DNA from: an archaeon
GTDB taxonomy: Archaea; Nanobdellota; Nanobdellia; SCGC-AAA011-G17; PNOQ01
Assembly (NCBI GenBank): GCA_018652475.1
Contig: JABICB010000010.1
Span: forward strand, 1 to 52,157
Direction: 5' to 3'
Length of the DNA stretch: 52,157 nucleotides
Position numbers and translations under genes: made by a program
The notes under the pieces: model-generated
The model's input: only the letters and a program-made list of their open reading frames with translations
Database searches by the model: none
What the model was told of the DNA's origin: nothing
Shown here: in pieces, positions 8,733 through 17,709 of the stretch
Layout: the number at the start of each line of letters is the position of its first letter
How positions within the stretch are numbered: position 1 is the first letter of the stretch

Positions 8733-8932
8733 AAGAAATAGAACTTAATGACTATAAATATATTGATAGTTTACTTGAAGGTATTGCAATTGGAACAAAT
8801 GAAAATGAATTAGTATCATATGAGGAAAAGTTTTTTAGATCAATTATTAATTTAGTTAAAGAAGATTATAATGTGCAGCCCCTGATGGAAACATATCACA
8901 TGATTGATAAATTCAAAAAGAATAAGCGTTAG
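8729..8932 (+). CDS. hypothetical small protein
   Basis: A 67-residue, mostly helical acidic/basic protein with no recognisable motif. It overlaps the preceding gene by four bases (ATGA), a classic coupling signal and the best evidence that both short frames are real. Nothing in the sequence shows a function. A small cytoplasmic partner of the 109-residue protein is the simplest reading. Confidence 0.5.
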   Translation: MKEIELNDYKYIDSLLEGIAIGTNENELVSYEEKFFRSIINLVKEDYNVQPLMETYHMIDKFKKNKR

Positions 8933-8942
8933 TTTTATATAT
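8933..8942 (+). promoter_or_regulatory. TATA box of tRNA-Tyr
   Basis: TTTTATATAT lies 25-34 bases before the first base of tRNA-Tyr. No other promoter-like element is visible before the FKBP and JAMM genes, so this box probably drives all three. Confidence 0.55.
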
Positions 8943-8966
8943 GTGAATCTGACTTGATTTATTAAC

Positions 8967-9089
8967 CCCACCATAGCTCAACGGCAGAGCGTTCGGCTGT
9001 AGATATTATTTGATTATGTCGATATGACTAGAGATGAAAAATAATTAGCCGTCACCGAAAGGTTCCCAGTTCAAATCTGGGTGGTGGGA
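8967..9089 (+). tRNA. tRNA-Tyr (anticodon GTA) with a 51-nt intron
   Basis: The acceptor CCCACCA pairs with TGGTGGG, giving the C1-G72 pair characteristic of archaeal tRNA-Tyr. The D-stem is GCTC/GAGC, the anticodon stem TTCGG/CCGAA, and the T-stem CCCAG/CTGGG. The anticodon GTA is at 8999-9001. The intron lies at the usual 37/38 position, 9003-9053. Inside it ATTATTT (9005-9011) pairs with AAATAAT (9039-9045). Exon CGGCT (8994-8998) can pair with intron AGCCG (9047-9051), competing with the anticodon stem, so the bulge-helix-bulge looks relaxed and the exact splice points are uncertain by a base or two. Confidence 0.92.
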
Positions 9090-9100
9090 CTCATATTAAA

Positions 9101-9520
9101 ATGGATAAAGATATTTTAAACAAAGTGATTATTGGATTAGGTTTATTATTAGTTGTTATAGTATTATTAAAAGTTAATACTGGTGAAGATAATATGGAAT
9201 TAAAAATTGAAATATTACAAGAAGGTACTGGTGATAAAGTTGTTGCAGAAGGAGATAGCATAACTGTACATTACACTGGTACTTTAGAAGACGGAACAAA
9301 ATTCGATTCAAGTGTTGATCGTGATGATCCTTTCAAATTTACTATTGGAAGAGGAATGGTTATCCAAGGATGGGAACAAGGTTTACTTGGCATGAAGATC
9401 AGTGAAAAAAGAAAAATTACTATTCCTTCTGAATTAGGATATGGTGCGAGTGGTGCTGGCGGAGTAATACCTCCGAATGCTACTTTAATTTTTGAGGTGG
9501 AGTTAATCTCCATCGATTAA
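9101..9520 (+). CDS. membrane-anchored FKBP-type peptidyl-prolyl isomerase
   Basis: A single transmembrane helix (about 9-25, [15 protein letters not shown]) is followed by one FKBP domain of about 110 residues. Core FKBP features are [35 protein letters not shown], the [13 protein letters not shown] strand, and [14 protein letters not shown]. It would help fold proteins at the membrane. It lacks the IF insert domain of the large archaeal SlyD-like FKBPs. The gene begins only 11 bases after tRNA-Tyr with no room for its own promoter, and ends 2 bases before the JAMM gene. Confidence 0.92.
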   Translation: MDKDILNKVIIGLGLLLVVIVLLKVNTGEDNMELKIEILQEGTGDKVVAEGDSITVHYTGTLEDGTKFDSSVDRDDPFKFTIGRGMVIQGWEQGLLGMKISEKRKITIPSELGYGASGAGGVIPPNATLIFEVELISID

Positions 9521-9522
9521 TT

Positions 9523-10086
9523 TTGGATCATTATGAATTTTTTGAGAATCTCGAAGGGGACTTCGATGATTCTCGTCCAATTTTTAAAAAAATATTTGTT
9601 GCCCTAATGGGTCTTTTCCTAATTATTATCATTCTTAGTTATTTTCTATTATCTCCAGGGGCAAGAGTTGCTATTGTTGGATTAATTGATAGTTCAGTTC
9701 TTGAAGATGATATGTCTCTATCTTTAAATTTCGGTGGACATTTATATTTTATTAATGGATCTTATGAAACTCTTTTAGATATTTATAATGAAAATGAATT
9801 ATTAGAAATTAAGGCATGCTTGTTTGGTGAGAAATTGAATGATGATTATTTTATTTCTGAGGTAGTTCAACCCGTAATTTATTCTCAATCTTATACTCAT
9901 GTTTCTGCAGAGAGATGTAGTAATTCTTCCTTAGTTTCCCTTCATAGTCATCCTTACAAAAGCTGTTATCCCTCTCACCAAGATTTTGTTAGTTTTTCTT
10001 ATGTAAAAATGGAAAATAACGACTCACTAATGGCAATAATGTGTGATAAAACTAGATTTAATGTTTTTTCGACGCCAGTTCTTTAA
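9523..10086 (+). CDS. membrane-anchored JAMM/MPN+ metalloprotease-like protein
   Basis: A start at TTG 9523 is the only one giving the full frame; the next ATG lies inside the membrane helix. The 187 residues contain one transmembrane segment (about 25-48, IFVALMGLFLIIIILSYFLL) and then a JAB1/MPN fold. The zinc motif is exact: H141-S-H143-P followed by ten residues to D154 (HSHPYKSCYPSHQD), the H-x-H-x10-D pattern of JAMM deubiquitinases and related peptidases. No ubiquitin-like, E1 or E2 gene is in the window. The substrate is unknown. It shares an operon with the FKBP. Confidence 0.8.
   Translation: MDHYEFFENLEGDFDDSRPIFKKIFVALMGLFLIIIILSYFLLSPGARVAIVGLIDSSVLEDDMSLSLNFGGHLYFINGSYETLLDIYNENELLEIKACLFGEKLNDDYFISEVVQPVIYSQSYTHVSAERCSNSSLVSLHSHPYKSCYPSHQDFVSFSYVKMENNDSLMAIMCDKTRFNVFSTPVL
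9544..9574 (+). other. strong hairpin inside the first codons of the JAMM gene
   Basis: GAGAATC-TCGAAG pairs with CTTCGA-GATTCTC around a GGGA loop, with one bulged T: 13 base pairs. A T-run (9582-9586) lies 7 bases downstream. It covers codons 8-17 of the JAMM frame. It may be an attenuator or terminator limiting read-through from tRNA-Tyr/FKBP, or a structure lowering JAMM translation. Confidence 0.55.
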
Positions 10087-10186
10087 GTAGGTAAACTTTG
10101 AAAACAAAAGCTTTATATATGGGAGTCCTTCGCTAAATACAATAGGTAGCACCTCTCTCCAAAATGATCAATAATATTTAATCTAC

Positions 10187-10197
10187 ATTATAAATTT
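10187..10197 (+). promoter_or_regulatory. TATA box of the tRNA-Asp/tRNA-Lys/RNA polymerase unit
   Basis: ATTATAAATTT ends 18 bases before tRNA-Asp, so its centre is about 23 bases upstream, consistent with a tRNA start. An additional TTTATATA at 10112-10119 lies further upstream; what it drives is not evident. Confidence 0.55.
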
Positions 10198-10214
10198 ATT
10201 TTAGTGAGAACTAC

Positions 10215-10289
10215 GCCCTGGTAGTGTAGCTCGGTTTATCACCCGGCCCTGTCGAGGCCGTAACCCGGGTTCAAATCCCGGTCAGGGCG
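10215..10289 (+). tRNA. tRNA-Asp (anticodon GTC)
   Basis: The acceptor GCCCTGG pairs with TCAGGGC with one G-T pair. The anticodon stem CGGCC/GGCCG closes loop CTGTCGA with anticodon GTC. The T-stem is CCGGG/CCCGG around TTCAAAT. Discriminator G at 10289 is the expected tRNA-Asp identity base. No CCA and no intron. Only 14 bases separate it from tRNA-Lys. Confidence 0.95.
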
Positions 10290-10303
10290 TTACCTACTTT
10301 ATT

Positions 10304-10377
<74 letters not shown>

Positions 10378-10400
10378 TACCTAATCATAACTTGAAAAAA

Positions 10401-10643
10401 ATGGAAAAAAAATTTAATATTTCACAACATATTCTGGTGCCTGAACATATCAAATTAAACGACGAAGAGAAAACTGTAGTTTTAAAACAATATAATATTG
10501 AAGAAACGAAATTACCTAAAATCTTTTTGAAGGATCCAGCTATACAACATTTAGAAGCTAATGTTGGAGACGTTATCAAAATAATTAGAAAAAGTCCTAC
10601 AAACGTAAAAAGTATATATTATAGGGTGGTTATAAATGGTTAA
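10401..10643 (+). CDS. rpoH: DNA-directed RNA polymerase subunit H (Rpb5-like)
   Basis: An 80-residue subunit matching the C-terminal assembly domain of eukaryotic Rpb5, the usual archaeal form. Recognisable sequence is HILVPEHIKLNDEEKTVVLKQY, LPKIFLKDPAIQHLEANVGDVIKIIR and SIYYRVV. The start is ATG 10401; an in-frame ATG further upstream lies inside tRNA-Lys and is rejected. It is the first protein gene of the RNA polymerase operon and overlaps rpoB'' by 8 bases. Confidence 0.95.
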   Translation: MEKKFNISQHILVPEHIKLNDEEKTVVLKQYNIEETKLPKIFLKDPAIQHLEANVGDVIKIIRKSPTNVKSIYYRVVING

Positions 10644-12117
10644 AGAATATAAAACATTATTAAAAAATTATTTTAGTCAACATTCATTTGTTGAATCAAA
10701 TATTAATTCATTTGATTATTTTTTAGACAAACAATTACAAGGATTAGTAGACGAAGTTGGTGAAATAGTACCTACTATTATTCCTCAAGAAGTTGAAAAT
10801 TTTATGATTAAGTTAGGAAAAATTTCTGTCGGCACACCAGAAATTACCGAAGCTGATGGGTCAAGAAGAGATATTTTTCCAACTGAAACAAGGCTTAGGG
10901 ATTTAACTTATGCTGCACCAATAACGCTAGAAGTAAGTTCTGTTATTAATGGTGTAACAAATGAATCATTTGTAGCATATCTTGGTAAAATGCCAGTTAT
11001 GCTTAAATCAAAACATTGTCATCTTCATGGTTTAAAAAATGATGATTTGACTAAACAAGGTGAAGATTCAAATGATTCTGGTGGATATTTTATTCTTAAT
11101 GGTAACGAAAGAGCATTGATTATGGTTGAAGATTTAGCTTCAAATAAATTCTTTGTTAAAAAAGCTACTATAGGTACGAGTAAATTTGTTGGAAAATTAT
11201 ATTCAGAAAAAACAAGTTATCGTATTCCACATACACTTGAACAAACAAAAGATGGAATTATAAGTCTTAGTTTTACAAGATTTAAAAGAGTTCCAGTTGT
11301 GGCTTTAATTAAAGCATTAGGTATAACTTCTGATCAAGAAATAATGCAGTCTATTTCAAAAGATACTTTTGATGATGTGTTAATTAACTTATATGATAAT
11401 ATTGAATTAAAAACACAAGATGATGCATTAGATTTTATTGCAAAGAAAATTGGTATAACTCAAAAAGAAATTAGAGTTGAAAGAGTTAGAGAATATCTTG
11501 ATAAATATTTATTACCTCACTTGGGAATTGAGAAAAAAGATAGAATTGTGAAAGCACAAAATCTTGCAAAAATGGTTAAAAGATTTTTATTAGTATCTAC
11601 TGGTAAAATTTCTTCATTAGATCAAGATCATTATTCTAATAAAAGATTGAAATTAAGTGGGGATTTATTAATGGATTTATTTAGAGTAAATCTTAGATCA
11701 CTAGTACAAGATATTTTATACAACTTTCAGAGATTAGTAAAGAGGGGTAAATTTACTTCCCTTAAAATTATTATTCGTGAACAGTTATTAAGTTCTAGAG
11801 TACATAGTGCGATGGCTACTGGTTCTTGGGTAGGTGGACGAGCAGGAATTAGTCAGAATATGCAGAGAACAAATAGGATTGATACTTTATCTCATTTACA
11901 AAGAGTTGTGAGTTTGTTAACATCCTCACAAGAAAATTTCGATGCTAGGGCACTGCATAGTACCCATTGGGGAAGATTATGTCCAGTTGAAACACCAGAA
12001 GGTACACCAATTGGTTTAAGAAAAAATTTAGCAATACTTGCTAATATTACAAGAGTTGAACCAACTGAAGAGAAAGTTAAAAGTTTATTGGTTGGAGCGG
12101 GAGTTAAATTATCATAA
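10636..12117 (+). CDS. rpoB2: DNA-directed RNA polymerase subunit B'' (N-terminal half of B)
   Basis: 493 residues covering the protrusion, lobe and fork of RNA polymerase B. Typical segments include SKHCHLHG, GGYFILNGNERALIMVEDLA, SRVHSAMATGSWVGGRAGISQ and the fork end RALHSTHWGRLCPVETPEGTPIGLRKNLA. B is split here, as in many euryarchaeal and DPANN lineages: this frame ends at 12117 and B' begins at 12119. Both halves appear complete, so the split is natural and not a frameshift. Confidence 0.97.
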   Translation: MVKEYKTLLKNYFSQHSFVESNINSFDYFLDKQLQGLVDEVGEIVPTIIPQEVENFMIKLGKISVGTPEITEADGSRRDIFPTETRLRDLTYAAPITLEVSSVINGVTNESFVAYLGKMPVMLKSKHCHLHGLKNDDLTKQGEDSNDSGGYFILNGNERALIMVEDLASNKFFVKKATIGTSKFVGKLYSEKTSYRIPHTLEQTKDGIISLSFTRFKRVPVVALIKALGITSDQEIMQSISKDTFDDVLINLYDNIELKTQDDALDFIAKKIGITQKEIRVERVREYLDKYLLPHLGIEKKDRIVKAQNLAKMVKRFLLVSTGKISSLDQDHYSNKRLKLSGDLLMDLFRVNLRSLVQDILYNFQRLVKRGKFTSLKIIIREQLLSSRVHSAMATGSWVGGRAGISQNMQRTNRIDTLSHLQRVVSLLTSSQENFDARALHSTHWGRLCPVETPEGTPIGLRKNLAILANITRVEPTEEKVKSLLVGAGVKLS

Positions 12118-12118
12118 A

Positions 12119-13921
12119 ATGGTTGACATATTTTTAGATGAAAAATTTATTGGTTCAGTAGAGGATGCAAATAAGTTCGTATCTGATATAAGGACATCAA
12201 GGAGAAATGGAGATATTCCAAATACTCTAAATCTTCATTATGACGAAGGTTCTGATGAAATTATTGTTGAAACAAATAAAGGAAGGGTAAGACGCCCATT
12301 AATAATTGTTGAAAATGGTGTTTCAAAACTTACTGAAGACCATATTAAAAGATTAAAGGATGGAGAATTTAATTGGGATGAATTAGTTAAAACCGGAATA
12401 ATTGAATATATTGATGCAGGTGAAGAAGAAGATTGTTATGTTGCATTAACTGAAGAAGAATTAACTACTGAACATACTCATTTAGAAGTCAGTCCAATTA
12501 CAATTTTAGGTTTATGTACTTCATTGATACCTTATTCAAATTTTGGTAGTTCATCAAGATTGATTAGAGGTTCAAAGATTCAAAAACAATCACTTGGTAT
12601 GTATTCTACAAATTTTATGAATAGATTAGATACTGATTCTAATGTTTTACATTATCCACAAAAACCTATCGTGAAAACTTTCATGCATGATATTTTGAAT
12701 TATGAAAATACTCCTTCTGGACAAAATTTTACTATTGCAGTAATGAGTTATGAAGGATATAACATGGAAGATGCGGTTATTATCAATAAAGGTAGTATTG
12801 ATCGAGGTTTAGCAAGATCTACTTATTATAAACCTTACAAATTAGAAGAACTTAGATATTCTGGTGGATTAAGGGATGAAGTTGGTATACCTGACAAGGA
12901 AACTAAAGGTTACAAATCTGAAAAAGATTATAGACATTTAGAAACTGATGGTATTGCTTATACTGAAGCAAAATTAAATTCTGATGACGTTGTTATTGGA
13001 AGATCTAGTCCTCCAAGATTCCTTAGTGGATTAGAAGAGTTTAGTGTTGCTGCAAATATCAGAAGAGAAAGTTCATCTTATTTGGGTGAAGGTGCTTCAG
13101 GTACAGTTGATATGACTTATTTAACTGAGAGTAATGCTGGAAACAGATTAATAAAAACTAGATTAAGACAACAAAGAATTCCGGAGATTGGAGATAAGTT
13201 CGCTTCTAGACATGGTCAGAAAGGAGTTATTGGAATGTTGTATCCTCAAGAAGATATGCCATTTACTGAAAGTGGTATAACTCCAGATATAATTTTCTCT
13301 CCACATAGTTTGCCTGGAAGAATGACAATATCTCATGTTATTGAAATTCTAGCTGGTAAACTTGGTGCACTTGATGGAACATATATCGATGCAGCATCAT
13401 TTGATACACCATCTGAGGATGATTTGAGAGCTAGATTATTAGAATTAGGATTTAGAGAAAATGGTACTGAAACTATGTATAATGGTTTATCTGGTCAAAG
13501 ATTTAAAGTTAAAATTTTCATCGGAAATATATACTATTTAAGATTGAAACACATGGCGGCAAATAAATTACATACTCGTGCAGCTGGAAGAGTTCAATTA
13601 TTAACAAGACAACCTGTAGAGGGAAGAGCAATGGGTGGAGGATTGAGATTAGGAGAAATGGAGAAAGATTGTTTAGTGGCTCATGGAGCTTCTCTATTAT
13701 TGAAAGAAAGATTCGACTCAGATAAAACCATATTCCATGTTTGTGAAGATTGTGGTATGATTGCAGTGTATGATAATTATAGACATACTGCACATTGTCC
13801 TAGATGTGGTGCTTCTGCTAAGGTAAGTCCAATTGAATTAAGTTATGCATTCAAATTATTATTGGATGAAATAAAATCTTTAGGAATATCACCAAGTATT
13901 AATTTGGAGGATAAATTTTAA
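12119..13921 (+). CDS. rpoB1: DNA-directed RNA polymerase subunit B' (C-terminal half of B)
   Basis: 600 residues carrying the hybrid-binding and wall regions of B. Marks include SYEGYNMEDAVIINKGS, GDKFASRHGQKGVIG, MPFTESGITPDIIFSPHSLP and GRAMGGGLRLGEMEKDCL. A C-terminal zinc ribbon is CEDCGMIAVYDNYRHTAHCPRCG. ATG 12119 is one base after the B'' stop; an in-frame ATG at 12038 would lie within B'' and is less likely. It abuts rpoA' with one base between. Confidence 0.97.
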   Translation: MVDIFLDEKFIGSVEDANKFVSDIRTSRRNGDIPNTLNLHYDEGSDEIIVETNKGRVRRPLIIVENGVSKLTEDHIKRLKDGEFNWDELVKTGIIEYIDAGEEEDCYVALTEEELTTEHTHLEVSPITILGLCTSLIPYSNFGSSSRLIRGSKIQKQSLGMYSTNFMNRLDTDSNVLHYPQKPIVKTFMHDILNYENTPSGQNFTIAVMSYEGYNMEDAVIINKGSIDRGLARSTYYKPYKLEELRYSGGLRDEVGIPDKETKGYKSEKDYRHLETDGIAYTEAKLNSDDVVIGRSSPPRFLSGLEEFSVAANIRRESSSYLGEGASGTVDMTYLTESNAGNRLIKTRLRQQRIPEIGDKFASRHGQKGVIGMLYPQEDMPFTESGITPDIIFSPHSLPGRMTISHVIEILAGKLGALDGTYIDAASFDTPSEDDLRARLLELGFRENGTETMYNGLSGQRFKVKIFIGNIYYLRLKHMAANKLHTRAAGRVQLLTRQPVEGRAMGGGLRLGEMEKDCLVAHGASLLLKERFDSDKTIFHVCEDCGMIAVYDNYRHTAHCPRCGASAKVSPIELSYAFKLLLDEIKSLGISPSINLEDKF

Positions 13922-13922
13922 A

Positions 13923-16511
13923 ATGAAAAAACAACCGATTACAAAAAAAATAGGCGCAATTAAGTTTAGTTTATTTTCGCCATCTGAAATAAAAAAGATG
14001 TCTGTAGCTAAAATAATTACTCCTGAATTGTATGATCGTGAAGGTTATCCTGTTGATGGTGGTTTAATGGATATTAGATTGGGTGTTATTGATCCTGGAC
14101 TAAGATGTAAAACTTGTAGTCAAAAATTGAAACAATGTCCTGGACATTTTGGATATGTTGATTTAGCAAGGCCAGTTATTCATATAGAATTTATTAAACA
14201 TATTCTTAGATTTTTAAGATCTAGTTGTGCTGAATGTGGAAGAGTTTTAGCTTCTGAAGAAAAGAGTGAAAAATTCTTTAAAGAGTTGGAAAGTGTTGAA
14301 AAAAATAAAACTATAAAAGATAAATTAACACTTATTAGAAAATTCACAAATACTTTGAAGACTATAACAAAATGTCCTCATTGTAATGCAAAACAACAAA
14401 AAGTTACACTTGAAAAACCTGTAACTATCTTAGTTGATGGAAAAAGAATTACTCCTATAGAAATAAGGTCAAGATTAGAAAAAATTACTGATGATGATTT
14501 GAAAATATTTGGTTTAAATTCAAAAGATGCTAGACCTGAATGGATGGTAATGAATATATTGCCTGTTCCACCAGTAACTATCAGACCAAGTATAACTCTT
14601 CAAAGTGGTGAGAGAAGTGAAGATGATATTACTCACAAAATTGGAGATATAGTAAGAATTAATCAGAGATTATTTGAGAATATCAATGCAGGTGCACCTG
14701 AAATAATTATTGAAGATTTATGGGATTTATTACAATATCACGTAACAACATTCTTTAATAACAGCGTCGCACAAATGCCTGTTGCTAGACATAGATCAGG
14801 TCAACCTTTGAAAACTTTAACTGAAAGAATCAAAAGTAAAGAAGGTAGATTTAGACATAATTTAGCAGGTAAGAGAGTAAATTTCTCATCAAGGACAGTT
14901 ATTAGTCCGGATCCAAAAATTAAATTTAATGAAGTTGGAATTCCTGTTGCTGTAGCACAAGAATTAACAATTCCAGAACGAGTTAATGAATGGAATAAAG
15001 ATTGGTTAAAAACTTTAATTGCAAGAGGTCCAGCTGGATATCCTGGTGCAAATTATTTGATTGATTTGGATGGTAAAAAGAAGAAGATTACTGATGAATC
15101 TGTTGAAATGATTTTAGAAGAATTAGACTTTGGTCATATTGTAGAAAGACATATTCTTGAAGGAGATGTATGCATCTTTAACAGACAACCAAGTTTGCAC
15201 AGAATGAGTATAATGGGTCATAAAATAAAGATTTTGCCAGGAAAGAGTTTCAGAATTAATCCTGCAGTATGTACTCCATATGGAGCTGATTTTGATGGAG
15301 ATGAGATGAATTTACATATCCCACAAACTCCTGAAGCGAGAGCCGAAGTAGAATTATTGTTGGATGTTGGAAATCATATTATTAGTCCAAAGAATGGATT
15401 TAATATTGTTGGTTCAACTCACGATGCAATTACTGGAAATTATTTATTAACTAAAAAGTTAGTATTCACAAAAGAAGATGCAATAAGATTATTAGCTTCA
15501 ATTGGAGTTTATTCTGGTGCTGATTTTGGGGATACAGTGAGCGGTAAGGAAATATTTAGTGAATTACTTCCTAATGATTTAGATTTTGTTGGTTATGCTA
15601 AGGAATTTACTGATGACAGTGATGATCCCGATCATATTGTTAAGATAAAACAAGGTAAATTAATCAGTGGAGTAATTGATAAAGCAACAATTGGTGAAGA
15701 TAATGGTAGATTAGTAAGATCTATTTACTCTAAATATGATAGAGAGACTGCACTTGGCATAATGAATAATATGTTTAAATTAGGTCTTTCTACTTTATTG
15801 TATAGGGGATTCACTTCTTCTGTTTCGGATACTGATTTACCTGATTCAATAACTTCAAAGAATACTAAATTATTAAATGAAGCTACTGGTAAGGTGGATG
15901 ATTTAATTGAATCATTTAATAAAAATAAATTAGAATCTTTGCCAGGTAATACTGTTGAAGAAACTTTAGAGATTAGAATTGTAGAAGTATTGAATAAAGT
16001 TAGAAATAAGATTGGTAAACAAGTTTCAGATTCTATAAAAGAAAACTCTACTATTATTATGGCAAATTCTGGTGCAAGGGGAAATTTCCTTAATGTTGCT
16101 CAGATGTCTGCTTGTGTAGGTCAGCAATCTATGAAGGGTAAAAGAATTGTCGGAGGATACAAAGGTAGAACTCTTTCAACATTCAAGAAAGGAGATTTAA
16201 GTCCATTATCTAGAGGATTTATTAGTAAGGGTTATAAAAAAGGTATGGGTCCAACTGAATACTTCTTCGGTGCAATGACTGGAAGAGATGGACTGATGGA
16301 CACTGCATTAAGAACTCCTAAATCCGGTTATCTATATAGAAGATTAGCTAATTCATTACAAGATATTAGAATCTTTTCAGATTTAACTGTAAGGGGTGCC
16401 GATAATGAAATAGTTCAATTTGTTTATGGTGAAGACGGTTTAGATGTTTCACAAAGTGAAGGTGGAACAATTAATGTAGATAGAATCATAAAGGAGATTA
16501 GGGGAAGATAA
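13923..16511 (+). CDS. rpoA1: DNA-directed RNA polymerase subunit A' (N-terminal part of A)
   Basis: 862 residues with the clamp zinc sites CKTCSQKLKQCPGHFGY and CAECGR ... CPHC, the ANLAGKR-like segment RHNLAGKRVNFSSRTVISPDP, and the catalytic magnesium loop YGADFDGDEMNLHIPQ with three Asp residues. The funnel and bridge region contains SGARGNFLNVAQMSACVGQQ. The A subunit is divided into A' and A'' as in all archaea. Its stop is one base before the A'' start. Confidence 0.97.
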   Translation: MKKQPITKKIGAIKFSLFSPSEIKKMSVAKIITPELYDREGYPVDGGLMDIRLGVIDPGLRCKTCSQKLKQCPGHFGYVDLARPVIHIEFIKHILRFLRSSCAECGRVLASEEKSEKFFKELESVEKNKTIKDKLTLIRKFTNTLKTITKCPHCNAKQQKVTLEKPVTILVDGKRITPIEIRSRLEKITDDDLKIFGLNSKDARPEWMVMNILPVPPVTIRPSITLQSGERSEDDITHKIGDIVRINQRLFENINAGAPEIIIEDLWDLLQYHVTTFFNNSVAQMPVARHRSGQPLKTLTERIKSKEGRFRHNLAGKRVNFSSRTVISPDPKIKFNEVGIPVAVAQELTIPERVNEWNKDWLKTLIARGPAGYPGANYLIDLDGKKKKITDESVEMILEELDFGHIVERHILEGDVCIFNRQPSLHRMSIMGHKIKILPGKSFRINPAVCTPYGADFDGDEMNLHIPQTPEARAEVELLLDVGNHIISPKNGFNIVGSTHDAITGNYLLTKKLVFTKEDAIRLLASIGVYSGADFGDTVSGKEIFSELLPNDLDFVGYAKEFTDDSDDPDHIVKIKQGKLISGVIDKATIGEDNGRLVRSIYSKYDRETALGIMNNMFKLGLSTLLYRGFTSSVSDTDLPDSITSKNTKLLNEATGKVDDLIESFNKNKLESLPGNTVEETLEIRIVEVLNKVRNKIGKQVSDSIKENSTIIMANSGARGNFLNVAQMSACVGQQSMKGKRIVGGYKGRTLSTFKKGDLSPLSRGFISKGYKKGMGPTEYFFGAMTGRDGLMDTALRTPKSGYLYRRLANSLQDIRIFSDLTVRGADNEIVQFVYGEDGLDVSQSEGGTINVDRIIKEIRGR

Positions 16512-16512
16512 A

Positions 16513-17709
16513 ATGGCAGATATATATGATAAATTTAGTGATAAATTACCTGGAAGAATACTTGAAGATATTAAAGCTAAAGAAAAATTAGAAAAACTTA
16601 CTACTGTAGAACTTACAAAAGTTCTGGAGAGAGTTTCTGATGAGTTTGAAAAGTCTAAGGTTGTACCTGGTGAAGCTGTTGGATTAGTTACTGCAGAATC
16701 ATTTGGTGAGTCTGGTACTCAGATGACATTAGATGTATTCCACTTTGCAGGAGTATCCGAATTACAGGTTACTAGTGGTTTACCAAGATTAATTGAGCTA
16801 TTTGATGCTAGAAAAATACCTAAAACTCCAGAGATGGAAGTTCAGATTTTATCAAAATATGCAAAAGATGAAAAGATGATTAGGAAAGTTGCTAGTAAGT
16901 TGAAAGAATTAACTTTACAAGATATTAGTACTGAGTTTTCTTTAAATTTAATGAAAGGTAATATTGAAGTTAAATTAGATTTAACAAAGGTCAAAGATTT
17001 TGGATTTACTCTTGATGAAATTGAAAAAACACTTAAAGAAAAATTGAAAAAAGTTAATGTTAGAAAATTAACATATGGTTTCGTTTTTGAAGCCCCAGAG
17101 GGTGTTTTCGAATTGACTGAACTTCATAAAGTTAAAGAAAAAGTTAAGGAAGTTGTTGTTAGGGGAATTGCAGGAATAACTCAAGTACTTCCAGTTAAAG
17201 TTGGATCTAAAACTATAGTAAAATGTGCAGGTTCAAATGTTAAGGATGTTCTTGCAATGGAAGAAGTTGATTCAAAAAATGTTACTTCAAATAATCTATT
17301 TGAAATCTTAGATTCATTAGGAATTGAAGCAGCTAGACAAACTTTGATTAATGAAGGTTTATCTATCATTGAAGGTCAAGGTCTTGATGTTGATGTCAGG
17401 CATATGTTATTATTAGCAGATTTAATGACGAATACTGGAACTTTAAAAGGAATTACTCGTGGAGGAATTGCTGGAGAAAAAGGTAGTGTTTTAGCTAGAG
17501 CAAGTTTCGAGACTCCAATACCTCATATCATTAATGCGAGTATTAGTGGTGAAGTTGATGAATTGAAGAGTGTTATCGAAAATGTAATGGTGAATCAGCC
17601 AGTTCCAATGGGTACAGGCTTGCCTAATTTAGTTTTTGGTGTTGAGAAAAAAACGAAAGAATTAAAAACAGAAGATAAAAAAGAAAATAAGGAGAAAATT
17701 AAAAAATGA
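16513..17709 (+). CDS. rpoA2: DNA-directed RNA polymerase subunit A'' (C-terminal part of A)
   Basis: 398 residues covering the trigger loop and jaw/clamp end. Diagnostic segments are PGEAVGLVTAESFGESGTQ followed by MTLDVFHFAGV, GLPRLIELFDARK and MLLLADLMTNTGTLKGITR. It ends with a Lys/Glu-rich tail (KKTKELKTEDKKENKEK) that looks disordered. It overlaps the L30e start by 4 bases (ATGA), keeping the operon coupled. Confidence 0.97.
   Translation: MADIYDKFSDKLPGRILEDIKAKEKLEKLTTVELTKVLERVSDEFEKSKVVPGEAVGLVTAESFGESGTQMTLDVFHFAGVSELQVTSGLPRLIELFDARKIPKTPEMEVQILSKYAKDEKMIRKVASKLKELTLQDISTEFSLNLMKGNIEVKLDLTKVKDFGFTLDEIEKTLKEKLKKVNVRKLTYGFVFEAPEGVFELTELHKVKEKVKEVVVRGIAGITQVLPVKVGSKTIVKCAGSNVKDVLAMEEVDSKNVTSNNLFEILDSLGIEAARQTLINEGLSIIEGQGLDVDVRHMLLLADLMTNTGTLKGITRGGIAGEKGSVLARASFETPIPHIINASISGEVDELKSVIENVMVNQPVPMGTGLPNLVFGVEKKTKELKTEDKKENKEKIKK

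Noticed and set aside
12111-12121. Frameshift in RNA polymerase B
   Set aside because: The break is at the natural B''/B' boundary known from many archaea, with both halves complete.
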